Below are positions 58,586 through 64,000 of a DNA stretch of 64,000 nucleotides, piece after piece. Origin of the DNA: Barnesiella sp. WM24 (GTDB taxonomy: Bacteria; Bacteroidota; Bacteroidia; Bacteroidales; Muribaculaceae). How positions within the stretch are numbered: the stretch's first letter is position 1; every line of letters begins with the position of its first letter. The position numbers were made by a program, and so were the translations under genes. The notes beneath the pieces were generated by a model. That model was not told the DNA's origin. It searched no databases and saw only the letters and a program-made list of their open reading frames with translations. The DNA lies in NCBI RefSeq assembly GCF_004570975.1, contig NZ_SPPC01000011.1, positions 62,001 through 126,000 on the forward strand. Direction: 5' to 3'.

Positions 58586-59234
58586 TTTCTACGAGTGATA
58601 TTTTCCTGTCGACCTTGACATCAACAGCAGCCATAATTATTATATCGATATTGGGTTCTAACTGAAATCTGGCCGGAGTGCAAGACTTAGGTAGATGTAG
58701 AATTTTAATAGAATCAAGACCAAGAGCATGCGCGGCCTCAGCCATTATTATTAGTTCATTGTTGCGGAAAGCCACTCCATTGATTGAAGTGTAAAGCCAT
58801 TCGCGATAGAAATTCTTAGTCTTAACTTTACCATATCCATTGCAGATAGGACAATCAAAATATTTCTGATGTTCCTCTCCGTCCGAGTCTTCATAGGTCC
58901 ACTCAACTTCGCCATTTCCTTCACATTCATCACACTCAGCAGCTTTACCTTCTACGCGACGTTCTTCACATTGGGGTATGCTTTTAAATGTTTCCACAAG
59001 CACACTGATAGGCAATTCAATATCACAAGTTGATTCAGGGAATTGCGGCAAGTTTTTAGGTGAATCTACGGGTTCATACACTCGTTTCAAGTCGTTATAT
59101 GGAACACGCACCATAATAGTACGATTTGTAGCATATACAAATCCCTCCCTATAAAAAGGCTTCTTGATACTTTCGGGCCACTCAAACGTGTTTACAAACC
59201 GATTGAGAAATTTCTCTTCGTCTTTCATCTTCAA
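58569..59234 (-). CDS. Clamp-like protein with DnaJ-type zinc insert
   Basis: 221 residues. N-terminal and C-terminal parts carry short clamp-like strands (FVYATNRTIMVRVPYNDL ... ARFQLEPNIDIIIMAAVDVKVDR). Between them is CDECEGNGEVEWTYEDSDGEEHQ...CPICNGYGKVK, two CxxCxGxG motifs as in the DnaJ zinc-finger. A sliding-clamp-like fold with inserted zinc finger is possible but unproven. A second clamp-like candidate is at 27516. Confidence 0.6.
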   Translation of the reverse strand: MKMKDEEKFLNRFVNTFEWPESIKKPFYREGFVYATNRTIMVRVPYNDLKRVYEPVDSPKNLPQFPESTCDIELPISVLVETFKSIPQCEERRVEGKAAECDECEGNGEVEWTYEDSDGEEHQKYFDCPICNGYGKVKTKNFYREWLYTSINGVAFRNNELIIMAEAAHALGLDSIKILHLPKSCTPARFQLEPNIDIIIMAAVDVKVDRKISLVENGNNS

Positions 59235-59413
59235 GTAATTATGAATTGAACATTGAGATAGAACTCACGTTGAAGTCGAACAATTTGCACATAGTCTTCC
59301 ACTCTCTCGCCATACGGAAGAAAGATAACACGTTCTTTGGTATTTACGCGAATTCCTTTTTTCCGTAGGCGATAGATTAGACAGTGGGCTGCTGTACAAA
59401 GAGGCTTTGGCAT
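59231..59413 (-). CDS. Hypothetical protein, 60 aa
   Basis: MPKPLCTAAHCLIYRLRKKGIRVNTKERVIFLPYGERVEDYVQI: basic, compact. Ends next to the Tad2-like gene. Unrecognised. Confidence 0.5.
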   Translation of the reverse strand: MPKPLCTAAHCLIYRLRKKGIRVNTKERVIFLPYGERVEDYVQIVRLQREFYLNVQFIIT

Positions 59414-59416
59414 CTA

Positions 59417-60118
59417 TCAGCGGACTACCTCCCAGTCTTTAGCGAAGACATCACTGATTGACGGCACCCAAGAATCAGCACGGCCGGTGGTGTCATTATA
59501 GATCAGGCATTGACTGGTATAGTCGATAACCTCTTTACCTTCCATAATGAAGTCTTTTGCGGCTTGAGGAAGGGATTGCATATTGGGGATAGTCTCTGAC
59601 GTGATATGGGTCGGCACCTGCTTGAAAACCACAAGACCTTTACCATTCCAACCTTCACGGCGAAGAACAAAGCCTTTTTCAAGCAGAGTAATAGCGATAC
59701 CGAAAGAGAAGTAACCCATACCGCCTTCCCCCGTTTCCATAAGCGTAGTACGAGTTGCAAGGAGATTCATGTAGTCTCCCATTGCAACATTCTGGGCTAC
59801 CAAGAGTGCCCGGATATCGGTTCCGCAACTGTTGAACTTGTCGCTCCTAATGAACGCATTGAGGTTACCACTTTTCTTAGCAAGCTCATCGTACTCGATA
59901 TGCATTCTTTCGACAGGAGTGTCGGCGAGCCGGTAGAGATTTTCAAAAACCTCTTTGGGAAGCCATCCCTTGTCTTTAGAATCATCCTGCATGAGGTAAC
60001 CTTCACTTTCGCTCAGTTCCTCGACGTAAGCAGAAGGAGGAATAATACCCTCCTTGAAAGCCTCTCCATAGGTCATAGGTTTGGCTTGCACTTCTTCGAT
60101 TCCAATATACTGTTTCAT
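59417..60118 (-). CDS. Phage protein with C-terminal Tad2-like (DUF2829) domain
   Basis: 233 residues. Residues ~138-233 show the DUF2829/Tad2 pattern: FGIAITLLEKGFVLRREGWNGKGLVVFK, a variable middle, and DSWVPSISDVFAKDWEVV at the end. Tad2 binds the cyclic ADP-ribose signal of Thoeris and blocks it. The N-terminal ~125 residues (YIGIEEVQAKPMTYGEAFKEG, WLPKEVFENLYRLADTPVERM) are a separate phage domain with D-x-x-x-x-R-x-x-I-E-x-D-E-L. The fusion with that domain is typical of Bacteroidota phages. Domain call is reliable, ligand is inferred. Confidence 0.85.
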   Translation of the reverse strand: MKQYIGIEEVQAKPMTYGEAFKEGIIPPSAYVEELSESEGYLMQDDSKDKGWLPKEVFENLYRLADTPVERMHIEYDELAKKSGNLNAFIRSDKFNSCGTDIRALLVAQNVAMGDYMNLLATRTTLMETGEGGMGYFSFGIAITLLEKGFVLRREGWNGKGLVVFKQVPTHITSETIPNMQSLPQAAKDFIMEGKEVIDYTSQCLIYNDTTGRADSWVPSISDVFAKDWEVVR

Positions 60119-60158
60119 GTGATTTTTGATTGGAGTTTAATTAGCCGCTCCAGGGCTG

Positions 60159-60428
60159 TTATAGTTGAAATAATTTTTTGAACCACGCAAACCGCTCATC
60201 CTCAAACCAAGTGTCGCGAGGGTCCGGAGTGTTATTTTGAATAAATTCGTTATAGCATTTAGGGCAAAACCACTGATCAAGTACTGCAACGTAATAGCCC
60301 GTTTTCGACTTAGACATACAACTGTCGCAGACTCCTATAGACCCTAATGGTCCTAATTTATCCATAAGTTCAGTTCGACTCACTTCTGCGACCTTGAAGC
60401 CAGCAGCTTCACTTACTATCTGTGCCAT
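60159..60428 (-). CDS. Small zinc-binding protein, 89 aa
   Basis: Start at MAQIVSEAAGFKVAEVSRTELMDKL. CDSCMSKSKTGYYVAVLDQWFCPKCYNEF forms a CxxC-x17-CxxC zinc site. A recurrent family in Bacteroidota phages. Function unknown. Confidence 0.7.
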   Translation of the reverse strand: MAQIVSEAAGFKVAEVSRTELMDKLGPLGSIGVCDSCMSKSKTGYYVAVLDQWFCPKCYNEFIQNNTPDPRDTWFEDERFAWFKKLFQL

Positions 60429-60429
60429 A

Positions 60430-60873
60430 TCAGAGGAATATAGAAAGACAGGCAACGAGCCAACCAGAAAGAGCTATGAGTGCATAGGCATAATTCCACT
60501 TAGCTTGATTGTTCATTCTCTTGTTGTACTTGTTTATTGTGTCGACGTCGATCTTATATCGTGTCCGGATTTGATTTTCCAGCCACTTCTCAACGTGCTT
60601 GCTAATCTTTCGGCAGGCATCATAAGATACGGCGTACTTTACTTTATCGAATCCTTGCCCGGTGTCATAGTAAGAAGAGGATATATATACAACCGGCTTT
60701 ATGTGGAACACATCTTCCCAATCTCTTCCGATATCGAGTTTAAGGTCTATAGATAGTTTGGAGTGCTCCTCTATACCTCGCGCAATTTCGGCTTCCATTG
60801 CGGCGCAGGTCATTTCAGCCTCTTTCTTGAGTTGCTGATACTCGTACTCTGTGAGCTGAACTATTTTATTCAT
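60430..60873 (-). CDS. Protein with C-terminal membrane anchor, 147 aa
   Basis: MNKIVQLTEYEYQQLKKEAEM begins a mostly helical polar part; the end WNYAYALIALSGWLVACLSIFL is a single transmembrane helix. Contains VVYISSSYYDTGQGFDKVKYAVS. Unrecognised. Confidence 0.6.
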   Translation of the reverse strand: MNKIVQLTEYEYQQLKKEAEMTCAAMEAEIARGIEEHSKLSIDLKLDIGRDWEDVFHIKPVVYISSSYYDTGQGFDKVKYAVSYDACRKISKHVEKWLENQIRTRYKIDVDTINKYNKRMNNQAKWNYAYALIALSGWLVACLSIFL

Positions 60874-61060
60874 GGTATTTATTCCTTTTCATATCGAGTT
60901 TTGAGATTATCCAGTGCCTGATTTGGCCCCACGCTATCAGAATATTCACGCAGATACTTTCAAGTATCGTTACCGGGAGTAGAATTGGCAAAAGGACAAT
61001 CGATAGCAGAGACGCGATTACGCGCCCCCACATAATTGTAAACTTAGGTCTTCGTTTCAT
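60866..61060 (-). CDS. Small membrane protein, 64 aa
   Basis: MKRRPKFTIMWGRVIASLLSIVLLPILLPVTILESICVNILIAWGQIRH: two hydrophobic segments between basic ends. ATGA overlap with the radical SAM gene. Role unknown; holin-like size but no other evidence. Confidence 0.55.
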   Translation of the reverse strand: MKRRPKFTIMWGRVIASLLSIVLLPILLPVTILESICVNILIAWGQIRHWIISKLDMKRNKYHE

Positions 61061-61857
61061 TTTCCTTTGAAGATATTATATGATGATTCAACGAAATGAG
61101 CTGGTAATGCTGAACGGTCAATGCCTAGGAAATCGACGAAACTATCTTTTAGGTAGAATTTACTTCCGCGAGTATCGTCTTTCAACATTTCGTACAAGAA
61201 TTGCACACCGTCTTCATTGTATTCTTTCTTTCCACTCAACAATCCTATTTTCAGAAGATCGCACCACCCAGAAAGAGCATTTATCATGGCAAATGATGCG
61301 TCTATTTTTACGATAGGCTCAATGCTGGCAAAAACTTTATAACCTTCCTTATGAAGCTCAAGCATCTTCTTCACTCGCTCGATGTTAGGCGAGGCATAAG
61401 GCTCCAAATTATCGCAGCCCGTCAATGTGAATCCGAAGGCTAACAACTCTTTGGCTTTCTCAGGCTTGGGAATGGTTATCTCCAGTTCCCAATCGGCTCT
61501 CTTCGTAAGAATCTGCACAGGTATATCGAGAACCAAACAAGCTCTGACGGCGGCTTTAGTGAGTCCTATTGTTTCGGGCAACATAGGGTCTGTTGTAAAA
61601 CTGAAGAGTAAGCCATTTTGCTGAAGTTCGACCAAATTCTTTGATGCCTCTTCGATAAATACCCGCAGCGCATTTTCTTCGTTTTTGAAACACTTTTTCA
61701 AATATGGAGTTGTGGCCCATACATGGCTCAATACGCCTCGCTTGCAATAACAATACTGACAACCATTTGAGCAACCATTATAGAAATTGCAAGCCCACGC
61801 CGAATACTCTCTAGCTTTGCCTTTTGGCTGATATATTGCTTTTCCGTTGAAACTCAT
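61057..61857 (-). CDS. Radical SAM protein, 266 aa
   Basis: Start MSFNGKAIYQPKGKAREYS. Radical SAM cluster motif C29-x3-C33-x2-C36 in NFYNGCSNGCQYCYC binds a [4Fe-4S] cluster; FSFTTDPMLPETIGLTKAAV and IPVQILTKRADWE follow. It resembles the SPL-like phage radical SAM proteins. Substrate is unknown; repair or modification of nucleic acid are possible roles. Confidence 0.88.
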   Translation of the reverse strand: MSFNGKAIYQPKGKAREYSAWACNFYNGCSNGCQYCYCKRGVLSHVWATTPYLKKCFKNEENALRVFIEEASKNLVELQQNGLLFSFTTDPMLPETIGLTKAAVRACLVLDIPVQILTKRADWELEITIPKPEKAKELLAFGFTLTGCDNLEPYASPNIERVKKMLELHKEGYKVFASIEPIVKIDASFAMINALSGWCDLLKIGLLSGKKEYNEDGVQFLYEMLKDDTRGSKFYLKDSFVDFLGIDRSALPAHFVESSYNIFKGK

Positions 61858-61862
61858 ATCAT

Positions 61863-62123
61863 TTAATTTAGCGATATGCCCTTGCGCAGCTCGCGTTTTC
61901 GCATAATATTGACATAATCGCCAACCGCATCCACAAGCAGATTGGCGTAACACTGTTCCTGGAGCATCATGTTCACGAGCCCTCTTTTTAGTTTATTCGG
62001 ATCGGTACATGAGAATACCTTTACCTTATCTTCTGCAGTAACAAGGGTGAACCAGTTGTCTGCAGAAATAAGCTCGTCGATAACCTTAGAGCGAAGTTTG
62101 TTTTTTTCGGAATTATATGCCAT
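61863..62123 (-). CDS. Hypothetical protein, 86 aa
   Basis: Start MAYNSEKNKLRSKVIDELIS; helical, with WFTLVTAEDKVKVFSCTD and LVNMMLQEQCYANLLVDAVGDYVN. Shares one base with the next gene's stop. Unrecognised. Confidence 0.55.
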   Translation of the reverse strand: MAYNSEKNKLRSKVIDELISADNWFTLVTAEDKVKVFSCTDPNKLKRGLVNMMLQEQCYANLLVDAVGDYVNIMRKRELRKGISLN

Positions 62124-62320
62124 TATTTTGTCTGCCTGCCAGGGCACGCTTTATCAAGTTTATTACTGATTTTATTTATGAGGATTCCCAGCATTCTGGC
62201 TTCGTTGATTTGCTTTGTTGACACTTGGTTTCTTGTCCCAAGAGCCTGTTTCAATTTGCATAAATGTTTACCAAGATGAAGGCAAACTTGCTCTGCATCG
62301 GAATTAGACAACTGTATCAT
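62123..62320 (-). CDS. Small helical protein, 65 aa
   Basis: MIQLSNSDAEQVCLHLGKHLCKLKQALGTRNQVSTKQINEA: helical, basic at the end. Overlaps the next gene by 17 bp. Unrecognised. Confidence 0.5.
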   Translation of the reverse strand: MIQLSNSDAEQVCLHLGKHLCKLKQALGTRNQVSTKQINEARMLGILINKISNKLDKACPGRQTK

Positions 62321-62648
62321 TTCCTCGCAATTTTTTGATTACCCAATGGGCAAAGGCATCTTGGATTTGTGTTGCAGCCTCCGGAGAGCCAGCGAAACGG
62401 GTTAAAGCCCCCCAACCGCGCACAGTAAGGAACTTCTTGCCGTCTAAGAGAATTTCAGGAGCAGAATATGATAATTGAGGAATTTTGACCGGCTTCTCTT
62501 CATCGTTAAGGATATGGCACATCCTTTTCAATAATGCGTCATTATCCCTCGATAAGTCGTTAGCCATTAAAGCCATATTCCCATTATTCGACCAAACGAA
62601 TACTCCATCAGAGTAAAATGGCGGCTCGTAGAATGAAAGGAAATCCAT
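62304..62648 (-). CDS. Hypothetical protein, 114 aa
   Basis: MDFLSFYEPPFYSDGVFVWSNNGNMALMANDL, then helices and LLDGKKFLTVRGWGALTRFAGSPEAATQIQDAFAHWVI. An acidic-to-neutral alpha/beta protein. The terminal 'RGWGxLTxxxxxxEAAxxQDxFAxWII' resembles small phage regulatory proteins, but not firmly. Confidence 0.6.
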   Translation of the reverse strand: MDFLSFYEPPFYSDGVFVWSNNGNMALMANDLSRDNDALLKRMCHILNDEEKPVKIPQLSYSAPEILLDGKKFLTVRGWGALTRFAGSPEAATQIQDAFAHWVIKKLRGNDTVV

Positions 62649-62653
62649 AGCGA

Positions 62654-62854
62654 CTATTGTTCTACTTCACAGAACCCCTGCGAAAGCAGATGGTCGTAGA
62701 GAGTGTGAACGGTGAGCCGTTCCGGATGCGACCAACCTTGCACTACAAAATATTCAACGGCATAGACATCAGGGGAAACATAAGGATATGCCACTCTTAT
62801 TTCTTTACGGAGTTGTTCCGCTACTTTTATTTGCTCAGGGGTTAGAGTCTCCAT
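62654..62854 (-). CDS. First gene of element-D operon, 66 aa
   Basis: METLTPEQIKVAEQLRKEIRVAYPY, then VEYFVVQGWSHPERLTVHTLYDHL: helical, no motif. Starts the operon 62854-55030 behind element D. Unrecognised. Confidence 0.55.
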   Translation of the reverse strand: METLTPEQIKVAEQLRKEIRVAYPYVSPDVYAVEYFVVQGWSHPERLTVHTLYDHLLSQGFCEVEQ

Positions 62855-62965
62855 TTTTTTCGTTATTCGTTTTTTTGATTGTTTTTATCTTATTTGCATA
62901 CACAAAGATAATCATAAATAATCATATATGCAAGTTTTTGCGGGTTTATTTTAATCAAATCTGCA
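62855..62965 (-). promoter_or_regulatory. Promoter/operator element D
   Basis: -7 box TATCTTTG (62910-62903, minus) inside TTGCATATATG / GTATGCAA; upstream TTGCAGATTTGATTAAAATAA; leader GCAAATAAGAT...AATCAAAA before the ATG at 62854. Nearest relative is element C (about 85% over 100 bp by eye). Confidence 0.8.
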
Positions 62966-62980
62966 AATTCTGATGTATGC

Positions 62981-63586
62981 CTAATCATTTTGATTGTCGG
63001 TTGAATCAATTCTTTTTGCCACCTGACAGAAATACGGATGTGTTCTGACTTCTTCTTTCTTGTCTTCTGGAAGTTTCCTATACCAATCATCGAAAGAAAT
63101 GCTATTTTTGAGGTTTTCTTCGTATTCGCGTTCGCGTTCCTCTTTTTCTTTAGCCTCGGCTTCTTTCCATATTTCATCGCGCCTATCTGAGCAAAAAGCA
63201 TCCAGAGATTTCAGTATTCTCATTGGGTCGACTGAGCCATAGAAATCTTCGTACCGCCCGGACCGAAGCCGTGCGCAGAACAGAATAAACTCAAAGAGAT
63301 TAAGATAACCATACTCCAAACGGATTTGGATAGCAAGCTCATCCAACTGCATATCGCTTAGTTTGGCTTTGACTCCCGCAAACTCATTAACTTGGAGTAG
63401 TTGATCCTGTATCCATTTCACGGCTACATCCTCATCATATGCCTGAGCAAGGTGAACTATTGCCGGAATGTTCTTGGCTTGATGTGCGCCCAAAATTGTG
63501 GGAAACGCAGCCATAATGCCGGCTTGTAATGTCGGATTATACGCTTTCGCCACCTGAGAGGGCAGGTAGTTCTTCATAAGAGACAT
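62981..63586 (-). CDS. Phage replication-associated protein, DUF6633-like
   Basis: Start at MSLMKNYLPSQVAKAYNPTL (63586) is preferred; the longer frame to 63733 would overlap the upstream gene by ~200 bp. AHQAKNIPAIVHLAQAYDED then QIRLEYGYLNLFEFILFCARLRSGRYEDFYGSVDPMRILKSL, the DUF6633 motif, followed by a charged EKEEREREYEENL helix. Such proteins accompany replication genes in Bacteroidota mobile elements. Confidence 0.65.
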   Translation of the reverse strand: MSLMKNYLPSQVAKAYNPTLQAGIMAAFPTILGAHQAKNIPAIVHLAQAYDEDVAVKWIQDQLLQVNEFAGVKAKLSDMQLDELAIQIRLEYGYLNLFEFILFCARLRSGRYEDFYGSVDPMRILKSLDAFCSDRRDEIWKEAEAKEKEEREREYEENLKNSISFDDWYRKLPEDKKEEVRTHPYFCQVAKRIDSTDNQND

Positions 63587-64000
63587 CGCTAACGGACTCA
63601 CGCCTTTCAAGGTATCGTCTGTCTGCCTCTTCGATATCTGCGAGGATAGAAGCCCGTTGACGATAACTGTCAGAGATGTCGGCTCCGATTGCCGACCGTC
63701 CTTGCGTTGTCGGGGTATTAGTGATTCTGCCATTGGTATCTAATTTTGATCGATTTCTTATTTCTGAAATGATGTTGTTGTACTGGCTATTTATGGTCGT
63801 CACAGAGAAGTTGTCCATAACCCAGCTTTTGTTGATTGTTTCAAGGAACTTACTTAGAGCGTCGAGAATTGAGTCGTCATCAACTGGAAGGGGATTTTCC
63901 CTATGCTGTCGACTGTATGAAATTTTTTGGAGAAGCTGTTTCATATTTGCACCATCTTTTGCTGTCCAATAGTACGGATTCTGATATAGCTGCTGGAAAT
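63537..64000 (-). CDS. Partial phage protein, 5' end outside window
   Basis: The reading frame is open to the window edge (codons FQQLYQNPYYWTAKDGAN precede the first internal ATG at 63944). Sequence: NMKQLLQKISYSRQHRENPLP, VTTINSQYNNIISEIRNRSK. The pattern YPYW-x(6)-NxxQLxxKI...TINSxYNxII is known from replication-region proteins of Bacteroidota phages. Start lies outside; overlaps the following gene by ~50 bp. Confidence 0.65.
   Translation of the reverse strand, partial: FQQLYQNPYYWTAKDGANMKQLLQKISYSRQHRENPLPVDDDSILDALSKFLETINKSWVMDNFSVTTINSQYNNIISEIRNRSKLDTNGRITNTPTTQGRSAIGADISDSYRQRASILADIEEADRRYLERRESVSDVSYEELPALSGGESV

Noticed and set aside
1-64000. Integrase, attachment sites, tRNA genes or CRISPR array
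   Set aside because: No recombinase motif, tRNA cloverleaf or regularly spaced repeats were found; genome ends are not in the window, so lysogeny cannot be judged.

Overview
The window is part of the genome of a tailed dsDNA bacteriophage (or prophage) of a Bacteroidota host, most likely a gut Bacteroidales. Evidence: terminase, portal, protease-scaffold, capsid and tape-measure genes; many Bacteroidota-type -7 promoter boxes (TAnnTTTG); AT-rich leaders without Shine-Dalgarno sequences; and many small proteins of Bacteroidales phage type. Both ends cut through genes, so the genome is longer than 64 kb. No integrase, DNA polymerase, endolysin, tRNA or CRISPR array is visible. Almost everything is on the minus strand; one two-gene cassette (37403-38445) is on the plus strand.

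Layout. 1-11.4 kb: two small membrane proteins, a small DUF4376-like protein and a complete diversity-generating retroelement (DGR): reverse transcriptase, template repeat (TR, 3012-3121) and a 2729-residue fibre/receptor-binding protein whose C-terminus holds the variable repeat (VR, 3298-3407). 11.4-17.0 kb: head genes (connector, portal, two virion proteins, major capsid, protease-scaffold fusion) from a promoter at 17034-17041. 17.3-37.0 kb: about 45 tightly packed, mostly overlapping small genes in four operons separated by terminator-like hairpins. Recognisable members are two ParB/clamp-type DNA-metabolism proteins, an ASCH protein, a DUF6527 protein, a YopX protein, a DEDDh exonuclease and several zinc-ribbon proteins. 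37.1-38.5 kb: plus-strand cassette with its own promoter, a strongly structured, apparently pseudoknotted leader RNA and a secreted protein. 38.5-51.9 kb: tail genes, both terminase subunits, an SNF2 helicase and two XRE regulators. 52.0-54.8 kb: three tandem ParB-like genes, one fused to a methyltransferase. 55.0-64 kb: a second accessory/early block with a radical SAM enzyme, a Tad2-like (Thoeris anti-defence) fusion, a PD-(D/E)XK nuclease candidate, an ASCH-like protein, a small lipoprotein and replication-associated genes.

Regulation. Four clearly related and two diverged ~100-bp promoter/operator cassettes precede the minus-strand operons at 24557, 28699, 37000, 51890, 54787 and 62855. 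The first four strong copies (24557, 28699, 37000, 62855) place the -7 box between TTGCATA/TATGCAA inverted arms and are followed by a conserved leader (GCAAATAAGAT-n-AATCAAAA). The two best copies share 88 identical bases. This points to a phage regulon under one DNA-binding protein.

The most notable systems are (i) the DGR, where all 12 TR/VR differences fall at template adenines, (ii) the pseudoknot-capable RNA in front of the plus-strand cassette, whose first gene has a diverged paralogue on the other strand at 51419, and (iii) the repeated operator family.
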